Below, in pieces: positions 14,350-21,848 of a stretch of DNA of 60,989 nucleotides. Position 1 is the stretch's first letter. Each line of letters starts with the position of its first letter. The notes beneath the pieces were generated by a model that had not been told where the DNA came from, ran no database searches, and was given only the letters and a program-made list of their open reading frames with translations. The translations under genes and the position numbers were made by a program. Source of the stretch: a virus; the IMG/VR virus record IMGVR_UViG_3300033153_004031, positions 1 to 60,989 of that record, one strand, 5' to 3'.

Positions 14350-15141
14350 GTGAAAAGGAAAACCGCCTATAAAGTGTTGGATACCGTCATGACCAGCCCG
14401 TTTAAAAAATTTAAATATGAAATTGGATATGAGTATCACTGTGAAGATTTCGACGAAGATAAAAATAAAGATTGCGGCAGGGGGTTGTATGCTACCAATA
14501 TCGACGGTCTATTGTACTCATTTAACATCTATCGACGAGTCTTTCTTTGCGAGGTTTGGGGCAAAGCTGTTGAAATAGGCCGATACAAACGGAGGTATGA
14601 ATATCTAAGGTTGATCGAGGAAGTTCCACACAGTGAAATCAAGCGCCTTGCAACTCTAAAGGAACCGGAGGTTGGTTTTAAGTTGGCCGAGGCCCTTTTT
14701 CCGGTAAACCCATTACTATTGCCGAAAAATAAACCAAACAAAAAAGATATTGAGAATATGAAGCGGTGGGTTGGCGTGTGGTACAGGGCGTGGAATAGTG
14801 TGGCGGATAGTGTGAAGGACAATATGGGAGTCGATACGTGGGATAGCGTGGGGCGTAATTTTTATTGTAATATGAGGTGTGGGGAATACGGGGGGGCTTG
14901 GGGGGGCCTCTTGCGTAGGGATAGTGTGTGGGATGGGGTGAGAGCATATATTTCGTCTTTGTTTCCAAATATAAAAAAATGGAAATATATTAACCACGAA
15001 GAGGGCAAAAACCCGTTCCAGCCGTGTATTGATCTTTGGCACAGAGGGTTTGTACTAAGTTATTCACCGACTTATGACGGTTATAGGTGGAGATTACACT
15101 CGGGAAAAAACGCGGATATCGTATATGAACGGAAACCATAA
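14350..15141 (+). CDS. Conserved phage hypothetical protein (DUF7666-like N-terminus, DSV-type repeats)
   Basis: A 263-residue protein starting with GTG after a GGAGGAG ribosome-binding site. The N-terminus (CEDFDEDKNKDCGRGLYA) resembles the small DUF7666-type domain found in many phage proteins. The centre (about 140-205) has loosely repeated VWYRAWNSVADSV / DTWDSV / DSVWDGV units. The C-terminus ends PFQPCIDLWHRGFVLSYSP and WRLHSGKNADIVYE, seen in phage and metagenome hypotheticals. Function unknown. Confidence 0.8.
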   Translation: MKRKTAYKVLDTVMTSPFKKFKYEIGYEYHCEDFDEDKNKDCGRGLYATNIDGLLYSFNIYRRVFLCEVWGKAVEIGRYKRRYEYLRLIEEVPHSEIKRLATLKEPEVGFKLAEALFPVNPLLLPKNKPNKKDIENMKRWVGVWYRAWNSVADSVKDNMGVDTWDSVGRNFYCNMRCGEYGGAWGGLLRRDSVWDGVRAYISSLFPNIKKWKYINHEEGKNPFQPCIDLWHRGFVLSYSPTYDGYRWRLHSGKNADIVYERKP

Positions 15142-15143
15142 CA

Positions 15144-15449
15144 ATGAACTGCTTATACTGCCAAAAGGAATTAAAACCCAAAGAAGGGGAATCCCCGAGC
15201 AAGTTTAGGGCGCGGGCGTACTGCGACAATACATGCTACCGGGAGCATATACGCCAGTACGGGGGGTGGTCTACATGGGCCGAGTTGGAGTTTTTGAAAT
15301 CAATCGGGAAACATTCGACCCTTAAGGTGCCCAAGCGGGATTTGTTAAAGGGGTATCTGGAGGGCGCTAAAAAGAGGGTGGAATGGGGAGCTATTAGCGA
15401 GCCGATTGTTGTCCAGAGGGTGAAGGAGATGCTGGGGGCGGAGATATGA
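15144..15449 (+). CDS. Zinc-finger hypothetical protein (101 aa)
   Basis: A 101-residue protein with an N-terminal CLYC ... CDNTC zinc knuckle (about 3-31) followed by a basic helical domain. It starts two bases after the previous stop and overlaps the next gene by 4 bases (ATGA). A DNA-binding or HTH-associated role is plausible. Confidence 0.7.
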   Translation: MNCLYCQKELKPKEGESPSKFRARAYCDNTCYREHIRQYGGWSTWAELEFLKSIGKHSTLKVPKRDLLKGYLEGAKKRVEWGAISEPIVVQRVKEMLGAEI

Positions 15450-15958
15450 AAATGGAACACATGGTGTTTTTCGAGAATGGCTTTGATTGTATTTTGTTCG
15501 AGTGCGTACATGGCAACAAAAACTGTAAGCCAAATTCCTGGGGGTCGCATGGGCGGCAGGGCTTGCAAATTCGCTTCGTGTCAAAGGGAGACCTTGGGGC
15601 TGTGCAGTTTGTTATTTATACCGGGTGGGCTCCACAATATGTTGCGCCGTTCGATATTGGTTGCCGTCGTTGCGATTGGGGTAGCACACCTCCTATACCA
15701 GTAGACTTGGGTTACCATTCTAAAACTCCAATATATGAGGGGGACGAGCCAATTTCAGAGTCTTGTAATTTTTTGGACGGTGCGCCGTGTTATTATGACG
15801 GTAGCATCCTAAACGCAGGCGACGCCATGTATGCACTGGTAAATGGTGGAGATGAGGCACTATGGGCGTTTCTTGATGCCTATTACGAATCGGTTTTTAA
15901 CGACGCTCCCTATCCCCAACCCGCAGAGTTTAAGATGCCTCTGAGAAAGATGGGGTAA
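15446..15958 (+). CDS. Conserved phage hypothetical protein (170 aa)
   Basis: A 170-residue protein with a beta-rich N-terminal half and several cysteines (CKPNSWGSHG, CRRCDWG, CNFLDGAPCYYDGS). The APCYYDGS and DALWAFLDAYY-type sections belong to a family common in early regions of environmental phages, annotated only as hypothetical. It overlaps both neighbours by 1-4 bases. Confidence 0.75.
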   Translation: MKMEHMVFFENGFDCILFECVHGNKNCKPNSWGSHGRQGLQIRFVSKGDLGAVQFVIYTGWAPQYVAPFDIGCRRCDWGSTPPIPVDLGYHSKTPIYEGDEPISESCNFLDGAPCYYDGSILNAGDAMYALVNGGDEALWAFLDAYYESVFNDAPYPQPAEFKMPLRKMG

Positions 15959-16290
15959 TGGCAAATAAATCTAATTGGAAGGGGCGGGAGAGACAAGTGG
16001 CAAGTTTTTTTGGGTGCAAACGCGTTCCCCTTTCAGGTAGTAATTCGGGACACAACACCAGTTCGGACACGCTCCATAAATTACTATATATCGAAGTTAA
16101 GACAAGAGTTAAGTGGGCGATATTAAATCTATATTTTAAGATTCTGCCAAAGGCCATATCAGAGGACAAGGTTCCTGTAATTGCTATATGTAAAAAACAT
16201 AGCAAGGGGTTCTGGTTGTTAGTAAACGCAAACGATTTACTAACTATTGCTAAGGCCAGGGAAGAAGCAATCAAAAATGGGGCTGAGTAA
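15958..16290 (+). CDS. Holliday-junction-resolvase-like PD-(D/E)XK nuclease
   Basis: A 110-residue protein close to the archaeal Hjc/phage resolvase pattern: GRERQVASFF with E11, RVPLSGSNSG, acidic D37, then YIEVKTR with E46-x-K48. These are the metal ligands and lysine of the family. It would process recombination or replication junctions ahead of packaging. Start and stop overlap neighbouring genes (TAATG upstream; 14 bases downstream). Confidence 0.8.
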   Translation: MANKSNWKGRERQVASFFGCKRVPLSGSNSGHNTSSDTLHKLLYIEVKTRVKWAILNLYFKILPKAISEDKVPVIAICKKHSKGFWLLVNANDLLTIAKAREEAIKNGAE

Positions 16291-16591
16291 TACTTACCAC
16301 GAGTTAATATGTGAGTCATGCGGGAAAACGCATTATAGTAAGACCACGCGTAAACAGCGGTGCGACGAGTGTAACCCCCGTGCTGTTCGCCGCCGTCGGG
16401 CTAGCAGGGAGAACATCCGATCCCGTGGTTGGGACGACCACTGCTATACACAGAGGGACGTGGCGGAGTTTTTCGGGATTTCAACACAACGGGTAAACCA
16501 AATAGAAAAGGCGGCGATAGCGAAGCTGCGAAAAAACCCATTGCTTAGGTGCCTTTGGCTTGAGCGTCAAATATCGGATTTTTATTTTTAA
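16277..16591 (+). CDS. Zinc-knuckle protein with sigma-70 region-4-like HTH (paralogue B)
   Basis: A 104-residue protein from ATG 16277. Residues about 11-32 hold a CESC ... CDEC zinc knuckle. Residues about 58-87 ([20 protein letters not shown], then [10 protein letters not shown]) closely follow sigma-70 region 4.2, the part that reads the -35 element. The ending [12 protein letters not shown] matches paralogue A at 11204-11533. No region 2 is present, so it is not a complete sigma factor. It may be an anti-sigma/co-sigma factor or transcription activator. It overlaps the resolvase gene by 14 bases. Confidence 0.75.
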   Translation: MGLSNTYHELICESCGKTHYSKTTRKQRCDECNPRAVRRRRASRENIRSRGWDDHCYTQRDVAEFFGISTQRVNQIEKAAIAKLRKNPLLRCLWLERQISDFYF

Positions 16592-16599
16592 GGGGAAAC

Positions 16600-16842
16600 A
16601 TGAAATACACCGAAGCCGAGCATGCGAAAATTTTACTACGGATGCTGGAGGAACCAAACCCGTGCGATCTCTGTCCGGTGGCCTTTACGATACTTCGTGT
16701 AACAAAAGATGGATGTTGTAGAATATGTCTTAGTTTTGTTGGGATTTTGGAACATACTCTCCAATGCCCGTGTGGGTATTTTGGAGAGCATGAAGCAATC
16801 AAGCGCACCTGGCTGGCGCTGGAAGAAAAGGGATATATTTAA
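16600..16842 (+). CDS. Cysteine-rich phage hypothetical protein (80 aa)
   Basis: An 80-residue protein with cysteines at CDLCP, CCRIC and CPCG, probably zinc-binding, and a helical C-terminus ([17 protein letters not shown]) seen in a family of small early phage proteins of unknown function. AGGGGA ribosome-binding site; the TAA overlaps the next ATG. Confidence 0.75.
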   Translation: MKYTEAEHAKILLRMLEEPNPCDLCPVAFTILRVTKDGCCRICLSFVGILEHTLQCPCGYFGEHEAIKRTWLALEEKGYI

Positions 16843-17009
16843 TGTCTTGGGAAGATGATGGGTATTACTGTCGTGAAGCCCTATACGAAATCGCCATGGG
16901 GTCTGAGGAGCCTACCAAGAGCCGTATGCTGCGGTTATTGGCATCGTATAGGTATCGGAAGAATCATCTGATCTGGGAGCAAAAGAGCCGGAAGGAGAAG
17001 GAAAAATGA
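16842..17009 (+). CDS. Small charged protein (55 aa)
   Basis: A 55-residue protein whose ATG overlaps the previous TAA (TAATG) and whose TGA overlaps the next ATG. Mostly helical, basic C-terminus ending KSRKEKEK. No family recognised; the coupling on both sides supports that it is translated. Confidence 0.6.
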   Translation: MSWEDDGYYCREALYEIAMGSEEPTKSRMLRLLASYRYRKNHLIWEQKSRKEKEK

Positions 17010-17365
17010 TAATTATTGGGGTATGCCTTGTGTTTATCGTTGCGGGGATTCTCTCGGCTTAGTGGCGTGGCTGGGATAGCGTTCTTGCCGCAATTCTTCT
17101 GGCAGTTGGTAGTGTTTTGGCCTTTGCCGTTGTTGTTACCATTTTGTCCGTACAACTTACCGTTCGTGGGGATATTGTGGGTTTTAAGGAAACTAAAGCT
17201 ACCGTTGAACGGGCGAGGGAAACGGGGAGTTGGATAGAACGGGCCGCACTACAACAGGAGGTAATACGGGCAAATACGTGGTTGGCAAGGGTGAAATACT
17301 GGAATAAAACAGTATTTGACTTGTGGATACCCGATGCTGTGGATGATTTGGAGCCGATACGGTAA
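17006..17365 (+). pseudogene. Membrane-protein frame interrupted by an in-frame TAG
   Basis: ATG at 17006 overlaps the previous stop and opens a frame with a first hydrophobic segment (MIIIGVCLVFIVAGILSA), then TAG at 17060-17062. The same frame then continues for 100 sense codons to TAA: a second hydrophobic segment (AAILLAVGSVLAFAVVVTIL) and a soluble helical tail. This two-segment membrane protein with a cytoplasmic tail is plausible only if the TAG is ignored. It may be a mutation, a sequencing error, a suppressed stop, or two separate products; a TTG at 17117 could start the second part. Confidence 0.55.
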
Positions 17366-17372
17366 ATTAAAT

Positions 17373-17594
17373 ATGAATAAATGGGCTAAAAGTGTGATAG
17401 ACAGATACACTGAATTGCAACGCAGTAAGTCGGTTATGGTGCGCGTGTTTTTGAAAGATGCGTATAATTATGCCTTATCAATCAAGGCAAGGGAGCAAGA
17501 GCTGTATGACGGTATCGACCGGGCAGAACCCTTCTTTTTTCACACACTGCTATACAATGCTCGTCAAGAGGTCCCTCAAAGAGCGGTTGTTTAG
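17373..17594 (+). CDS. Hypothetical helical protein (73 aa)
   Basis: A 73-residue helical, basic protein (WAKSVIDRYTELQRSKS; NYALSIKAREQEL). It ends in TAG at 17592, after which the frame stays open for another 10 codons to TAA. The ribosome-binding site is weak, so translation may depend on the gene upstream. Confidence 0.55.
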   Translation: MNKWAKSVIDRYTELQRSKSVMVRVFLKDAYNYALSIKAREQELYDGIDRAEPFFFHTLLYNARQEVPQRAVV

Positions 17595-17672
17595 CCTACC
17601 GTGGAGACCGAGACAAAAATTTAAAAGAGTCTTAAAAGGATAATTGTTGGGCCGACAGGTGGGGGGATTGAC

Positions 17673-18056
17673 GTGAAACTCAATAGAAGACAATTTTTAA
17701 AAGTACTAGGAATAACATCTATTGCTGCTTTTGTTGATCCCTTAAAAGCACTTGAGGGGGTGGCAAGGGGAACATATAATTTTACTCCGGGAGATTATCT
17801 TCGTAATGCTATCTTTATAAAAAAACCAGCAAGTTCTTGGACAGAGAAGGAAAGATGTAATTTTGTGTCTATATTAGATGATTGGTTGAGAAAAAAAGTT
17901 CATCCTGATTATTTAGATTTCAACAAAGTGGAGTATCTTTTTAGCGATCTCGTTTGGGGAATGAAGGGAGGGGTGGCAATTGGTTATCATGTACCAGAGG
18001 AACCCATAATTAGAAGAATCAGACCTATAAATAGATCGGGACTAAAAGTAAAGTGA
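17673..18056 (+). CDS. Small protein with twin-arginine (Tat-like) leader
   Basis: A 127-residue protein from GTG 17673 with a GGGGGATTG ribosome-binding site. It begins MKLNRRQFLKVLGITSIAAF: the RRQFLK of a Tat signal followed by a short hydrophobic core. The rest (FTPGDYLRNAIF, a WTEKERCNF stretch, DYLDFNKVEYLF) matches no family I know. Similar leaders occur at 22080 and 24338. If functional, it would be exported folded by the host Tat system; phage Tat substrates are uncommon. Confidence 0.7.
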   Translation: MKLNRRQFLKVLGITSIAAFVDPLKALEGVARGTYNFTPGDYLRNAIFIKKPASSWTEKERCNFVSILDDWLRKKVHPDYLDFNKVEYLFSDLVWGMKGGVAIGYHVPEEPIIRRIRPINRSGLKVK

Positions 18057-18232
18057 AACCTCGCATCCCCAAATCCACCCGCCCACTGAAGATAATTGAG
18101 CCCAAAAAGGGCGGGCGATACAAGCGCCGTGCGTGGAGACCATCTAACGACTGCGAAGATGACCACGAGTATTATAAAATCGTGATGCAACGGGTAACTT
18201 GCCCGATTTGTGGGAAAACATTTTACAGGTAG
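18053..18232 (+). CDS. Small basic protein with C-terminal CPICGKTF knuckle (59 aa)
   Basis: A 59-residue protein from GTG 18053, overlapping the previous TGA by 3 bases. The first 30 residues are very basic. The C-terminus carries CPICGKTF, half of a zinc finger, with an earlier Cys and a His as possible further ligands. It ends in TAG, 9 bases before the next ATG in the same frame. Confidence 0.6.
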   Translation: MKPRIPKSTRPLKIIEPKKGGRYKRRAWRPSNDCEDDHEYYKIVMQRVTCPICGKTFYR

Positions 18233-18241
18233 GGGGAAGCC

Positions 18242-18589
18242 ATGAACACACCATCAATTAGGCCGTATTATTATTACGAGTACGACAACCAAAGGAGACC
18301 CAAAGTCACCGTGTGTTTGTTGTGTAACGGAGACCCGGAGCCTGTGCCGATTTCGCGCGGTATCGCGATATGCTCCGATTTGGACATGCCCAGGAAAAAA
18401 ACAGGCCGGCAGATCGCGCTGGGGCGTGCCGTATCCGCCGCTAAGAGGCGCGAAACGGGAGACCAGATGATTCGGTACGAGGCGTGGGTGAGCGGGGCGC
18501 ACTTTATCAGTGAATACAAGCGGGAGTTCCAGCCCAAGTTGACCGACAAAGAGCGGGCGATTCTGTACGGGTGGAAGGAGGCGGCGTGA
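18242..18589 (+). CDS. Conserved phage hypothetical protein (115 aa)
   Basis: A 115-residue protein with a GGGGGAAG ribosome-binding site. VTVCLLC, then RGIAICSDLDMPRKKTGRQI and ALGRAVSAAKRR are typical of a common early phage family of unknown function. The TGA overlaps the next GTG. Confidence 0.75.
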   Translation: MNTPSIRPYYYYEYDNQRRPKVTVCLLCNGDPEPVPISRGIAICSDLDMPRKKTGRQIALGRAVSAAKRRETGDQMIRYEAWVSGAHFISEYKREFQPKLTDKERAILYGWKEAA

Positions 18590-18786
18590 CCAAGAAGAAG
18601 GAGAAGCCAATCACTTTGAATTTTTATACTGACCATATTGATTTTAGCGGCAATATCGACAATGTGGATATTGAGAACCCATACCACTTACTTGCGCTAG
18701 CTATTTTTCTTTGTTTGAGGGACGGAAACGACGATTTCTTTGACGTAATATTTAAAATCATAGATGATTTTGGAGCGTCTGAATGA
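18586..18786 (+). CDS. Small acidic protein (66 aa)
   Basis: A 66-residue protein from GTG 18586 overlapping the previous stop (GTGA). A basic start (TKKKEKP) is followed by acidic, hydrophobic helices (PYHLLALAIFLCLRDGNDDF). No family recognised. Confidence 0.6.
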   Translation: MTKKKEKPITLNFYTDHIDFSGNIDNVDIENPYHLLALAIFLCLRDGNDDFFDVIFKIIDDFGASE

Positions 18787-18814
18787 AGCGTGGTTATATC
18801 AGGAAGAAGGGAAG

Positions 18815-19168
18815 ATGAAAGAATATCACAGTTTTATAGAGGGGGTAAAAAAAGACGCGAACCGAGTTGAACCTGTTTTAAATCACTTGCGTCAAATTAT
18901 TTACAACTATCCGCCAAATAAATACCCAGAGCCGATACCATCTTCATTTCAAGTAACTAATAAGCCATACCTAAGTGGCATTGAGTGGTTTTTTCTTTGG
19001 GGTGGGCGCCCCATTGTGATTTCTGTTTTTCAAGCCGACCCTGAATGGGTTGTGGACCACATATCTTTTGAACCCGACGACGAGGGGAAAATTCTATCCC
19101 AAACATGGCCTAATGGTTTTAAGGAATGGTTGATTTGTACTAGACCGGGAGGAAGGAGTTGTGAGTAA
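18815..19168 (+). CDS. Hypothetical protein (117 aa)
   Basis: The product is 117 residues. The start at 18815 is chosen because AGGAAGAAGGG lies just upstream; the frame is open back to 18764, overlapping the previous gene. The N-terminus is helical and the C-terminal half aromatic and beta-rich (IEWFFLWGGRPIVISVFQAD). No family recognised. Confidence 0.6.
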   Translation: MKEYHSFIEGVKKDANRVEPVLNHLRQIIYNYPPNKYPEPIPSSFQVTNKPYLSGIEWFFLWGGRPIVISVFQADPEWVVDHISFEPDDEGKILSQTWPNGFKEWLICTRPGGRSCE

Positions 19169-19232
19169 GTTTAATAATTTAATTGAAATATGGCCGGATA
19201 TTGAGACCATGCCAAAAGGCGGCAAGAAATGA
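19161..19232 (+). CDS. Possible 23-residue leader peptide
   Basis: GTG 19161 with a very strong GGAGGAAGGAG ribosome-binding site encodes 23 residues and ends in a TGA that overlaps the ATG of the next gene. It may be a real micropeptide or a translational-coupling leader. Confidence 0.4.
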   Translation: MSKFNNLIEIWPDIETMPKGGKK

Positions 19233-19639
19233 AATTAAATATACCGAGTAGCGAATACCCCTTTTTTAAAAGTGTTCTTTCTGAGGGTGTGGATTATATT
19301 CGGAATCTTCATTGGGGCCATCTCACCAAAGAAGAGCAGGAAATGATCGGAAAAATTACTGCGTTGATATGGCTACCCGAACATTGTGAATATATTGCAA
19401 GTGAGGGGGGTAAGATGATATTCAAAGTTAAAAGAGACGCAGAAAAAAGGGGGGATGTTGTGGAACTGTATTTAAAACGGGGTAATGAGAAGGGCACTGT
19501 AGTATTGTGCTGTAAAAACCCTGGGGGGGGTGAGCAATGTTTAATGGAATTCAGAGACGGGGCATTTGTGCGTTGTCGCTTTGTCAGTATAGATGGTATT
19601 AAAAAAGATGAGGAGTGTAGGATTATCGAGGATTACTAA
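19229..19639 (+). CDS. Hypothetical protein (136 aa)
   Basis: A 136-residue protein with a helical N-terminus and a beta-rich C-terminal half (KGTVVLCCKNPGGGEQCL). The ATG overlaps the stop of the small upstream ORF. No family recognised. Confidence 0.65.
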   Translation: MKLNIPSSEYPFFKSVLSEGVDYIRNLHWGHLTKEEQEMIGKITALIWLPEHCEYIASEGGKMIFKVKRDAEKRGDVVELYLKRGNEKGTVVLCCKNPGGGEQCLMEFRDGAFVRCRFVSIDGIKKDEECRIIEDY

Positions 19640-19640
19640 G

Positions 19641-20003
19641 ATGAAACGGGTCTATGTCGCCGGTGCTTACTCAGCAAGTGATGTCATAACGGTGCTGGAT
19701 AACATGCGCGAGGGTATGCGCTTGGCAACCGAGGTATTCCTTTCGGGATTCGCCCCGTTCTGTCCGCATCTGGATTATCATTATCAACTAATGCTCCGGG
19801 GTCACGAGCAGTTGACGGTGGAGGATTACTACCGCTATTCAATGGCTTGGCTGGAAGTAGCTGATGCGGTGCTGGTCGGCCAATGGCGGCTACGGACGAG
19901 TCATGGCACACGGAAAGAAATTAGGCGGGCATCGGAGTTGGGTATCCCGGTGTTTTACAGTATTAAAGACCTCATAGAATGGGGAGGTGGGAATGACCTG
20001 TGA
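19641..20003 (+). CDS. Nucleoside 2-deoxyribosyltransferase-like protein (DUF4406 type)
   Basis: A 120-residue protein beginning KRVYVAGAYSASDVITVLDN, then EGMRLATEVFLSGFAPFCPH, then LEVADAVLVGQWR and SHGTRKEIRRASELGIPVFY: the Rossmann-like pattern of DUF4406 relatives of nucleoside 2-deoxyribosyltransferases, which move or hydrolyse the bond between base and deoxyribose. The conserved Asp of the VADAVL segment and Glu of the RKEIRRA helix are present. The start at 19641 is one base after the previous TAA. A second family member is at 22528-23046. Confidence 0.8.
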   Translation: MKRVYVAGAYSASDVITVLDNMREGMRLATEVFLSGFAPFCPHLDYHYQLMLRGHEQLTVEDYYRYSMAWLEVADAVLVGQWRLRTSHGTRKEIRRASELGIPVFYSIKDLIEWGGGNDL

Positions 20004-20217
20004 TGAGTGTATCCACGCAAGCGTATGTCGTGTTAGGGATAGCTTCCGTGGGGCGGCTAAGGCCGAATGGGAGATGTTCACGACACCAGAAGAAGAAAGT
20101 AGGCAGTTTTTTGACCCGGAACCCGAGGCGTTTATCGCGGCACTTGAAAAAACAATAGCCGAGCATTGCCACCACTACGAGAGTGAGAGTGGGGATTACA
20201 GGATAAATGGTTCATAA
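19993..20217 (+). CDS. Small cysteine-containing protein (74 aa)
   Basis: A 74-residue protein from ATG 19993 inside the end of the preceding gene (GGGGAGG ribosome-binding site). It starts MTCDECIHASVC, a possible zinc knuckle, and the rest is acidic and helical with a CHHYESE end. Unknown function. Confidence 0.65.
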   Translation: MTCDECIHASVCRVRDSFRGAAKAEWEMFTTPEEESRQFFDPEPEAFIAALEKTIAEHCHHYESESGDYRINGS

Positions 20218-20257
20218 TCGTGACATATCTGTGACACTTTTGCGACATGGAGACGAG

Positions 20258-20485
20258 ATGTTAGCCATAGCAAACGATGAACTCGAAAGGGCCAAACCGC
20301 TGGGAAAGACGGTTCTGTGTTGGATGTGCGGTAGGCGGCATAAGGTGCGGTACGGAGACCGGGTAAGAAACGGTGTTTTGGAGAAATCCAACTTGTTGGC
20401 GTATTTTAAGTGTAAGGGAAAGCCGTATGTGTGCGGGATTACTGGCAAAGAAATAAGGCCAAGGCAGGGATGGGGGGGCGATTAA
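20258..20485 (+). CDS. Zinc-ribbon-like protein (75 aa)
   Basis: A 75-residue protein from ATG 20258, chosen for the GGAG five bases upstream (the frame is open back to 20207). Cysteines at CWMCGRRHKV and later C residues (FKCKGKPYVC) suggest a zinc ribbon. The TAA overlaps a following 15-codon ATG frame that runs into the tRNA-like element. Confidence 0.6.
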   Translation: MLAIANDELERAKPLGKTVLCWMCGRRHKVRYGDRVRNGVLEKSNLLAYFKCKGKPYVCGITGKEIRPRQGWGGD

Positions 20486-20506
20486 ATGGAACCGAAAAGT
20501 GAATAC

Positions 20507-20610
20507 GATGCAGCGGTGTGGTGGGACACATGATAGTCTGCCAAAACTATCAGGCGCGGGTTTTCCTGGTTTTACTCGTAGCCAAGCCGGTTCGAATCCG
20601 GCCTGCACCA
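20507..20610 (+). tRNA. tRNA-like element, isotype unresolved
   Basis: The 3' part is strongly tRNA-like: T-stem GCCGG (20586-20590), loop TTCGAAT, CCGGC (20598-20602), then CTGCACC and A. CTGCACC can pair over seven positions, two of them G-U, with GGTGTGG at 20515-20521. The alternative GATGCAG at 20507-20513 pairs with one mismatch and leaves room for a D-arm-like GTGT/ACAC hairpin. A long hairpin TGATAGT/ACTATCA has an 8-base loop containing T-GCC-A, which would read as a Gly anticodon but is one base too long. The variable region is unusually long. It is either a divergent or decayed tRNA, or another tRNA-mimicking RNA. Confidence 0.45.
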
Positions 20611-20631
20611 ACTCTAAACAAGGAGTAAGGG

Positions 20632-21024
20632 ATGGCCACAAATTATTATTTCGCAGATAAAGAGGATAAAATAGTAAGGCATATCGGCAAACGAAATGCT
20701 GCTGGACTGTTTTGTTGGGAATGTAATTTATCGCTATGTGCTGCTGGCAATCATCAGGTGCATCAGAAAAGCAGATGGCTGGACGAGTGTGCTGTATGTG
20801 GACGACAAGAAATAAAAAACAATACAACAAGAAAAGAGGGAGTTGCACGTTGTTCTTCTTTTACTTGGGCTATATCCCCGGGGCTCTTTCAAGATTTGCG
20901 AAAAACTCCGAATCTTATAATCCAGAACGAATATGGAGAAACTCTCACCAGTGGGGAATTTGCTCTCATACTATCAGAATGTCCAATACAGTATTTTGAT
21001 TTAATAGGGGGGGAGTTTTCTTAA
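20632..21024 (+). CDS. Hypothetical cysteine-containing protein (130 aa)
   Basis: A 130-residue protein with an AAGGAGTAAGG ribosome-binding site. It has CWEC and CAVC pairs at about 28-31 and 56-59, a likely zinc finger, then a region with no recognised motif (LFQDLRKTPNLIIQNEYGET). The first gene after the tRNA-like element. Confidence 0.65.
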   Translation: MATNYYFADKEDKIVRHIGKRNAAGLFCWECNLSLCAAGNHQVHQKSRWLDECAVCGRQEIKNNTTRKEGVARCSSFTWAISPGLFQDLRKTPNLIIQNEYGETLTSGEFALILSECPIQYFDLIGGEFS

Positions 21025-21035
21025 AGGAATAAGAG

Positions 21036-21206
21036 ATGGATAAGAGATTAGCCGCATATCTATTGGGATTGCTAACAGGCTTGTTAAATACAGGAGTATG
21101 GATTGGTTGTTTAATAAGCCACGAAACCTATTTCTTGGGGTGGGGGATTGTACTAAATATATTTACTTTTATAGGCGTTTGCATCGCGCTCATAAACGAC
21201 GTTTAG
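21036..21206 (+). CDS. Small two-span membrane protein (56 aa)
   Basis: A 56-residue protein with hydrophobic segments at about 5-27 (LAAYLLGLLTGLLNTGVWIG) and 33-53 (FLGWGIVLNIFTFIGVCIAL). AAGGAATAAGAG ribosome-binding site. It ends in TAG; the frame stays open to a TAA just before the next gene. Confidence 0.6.
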   Translation: MDKRLAAYLLGLLTGLLNTGVWIGCLISHETYFLGWGIVLNIFTFIGVCIALINDV

Positions 21207-21258
21207 GGGGGATTAATTATGATACGATCTATACCAATTCTAAGGAGAGAAGAATAAA

Positions 21259-21549
21259 ATGGAAGAATATCCTAACAGCTGGCAACATTGTATGATTCAT
21301 CTTAATCCAGAAACCGGTGAAATGCACAGCGACGGAGATCATCATGTTCGGGAGTGGATTCAAGACAGGCTGAAGTGTGGAACGGATCAGCCAAATCAAG
21401 GAGAAATTATGCCAGAAATATGGATAGCATTTATCGAAGATTACAGAGAGCATTTAGTATACTTGTCATTACCTGTGATATTGAAAGCTTTTTGGTATTA
21501 TGAAGATAATAAGGCCGAATGCGAGGTGATTTTAGGGATACACAGCTAA
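21259..21549 (+). CDS. Hypothetical acidic protein (96 aa)
   Basis: A 96-residue protein with an AAGGAGAGAAG ribosome-binding site. His-rich N-terminus (HSDGDHHVREW) and an aromatic, acidic helical remainder (VILKAFWYYEDNKAECEVIL). No family recognised. Confidence 0.6.
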   Translation: MEEYPNSWQHCMIHLNPETGEMHSDGDHHVREWIQDRLKCGTDQPNQGEIMPEIWIAFIEDYREHLVYLSLPVILKAFWYYEDNKAECEVILGIHS

Positions 21550-21587
21550 CCAGCGCTTGGGATGACCCAAACACGGAGGGCGAAACA

Positions 21588-21779
21588 ATGGCATGTGAAT
21601 TTATCTGTGACGGTTGCGGAAAACGAGCGCCAGCATCTCACAACGGAAGGGAGTGGCTTAAACCGTTTTCGTGGTATCAACGAAGCGATGATGATGGTGT
21701 TCAGGATGCTTGTTGTCGAGAATGCATTGATAAAATCTCAAAAAAGACAGGTACAACATCTGCGGTGTTGCCTGTCTAA
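21588..21779 (+). CDS. Small zinc-finger protein (63 aa), conserved in phages
   Basis: A 63-residue protein with a CDGCGKRAPA knuckle at about 7-16 and CCRECIDKI at about 43-51, giving a four-cysteine zinc site around a WLKPFSWYQRSD core. The pattern recurs in many phages and prophages without an assigned role. The start at 21588 has a GGAGGG ribosome-binding site. Confidence 0.7.
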   Translation: MACEFICDGCGKRAPASHNGREWLKPFSWYQRSDDDGVQDACCRECIDKISKKTGTTSAVLPV

Positions 21780-21848
21780 CCATCCGCTTGAGATGACCAC
21801 TGGCGGCTCAGCTAAACGCTAACAAGAATAGATATTATAGGGGGAGTA

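Noticed and set aside
20486-20533. 15-codon ORF after the 20258-20485 gene
   Set aside because: It is short and runs into the tRNA-like element; the ATG only happens to overlap the previous TAA.
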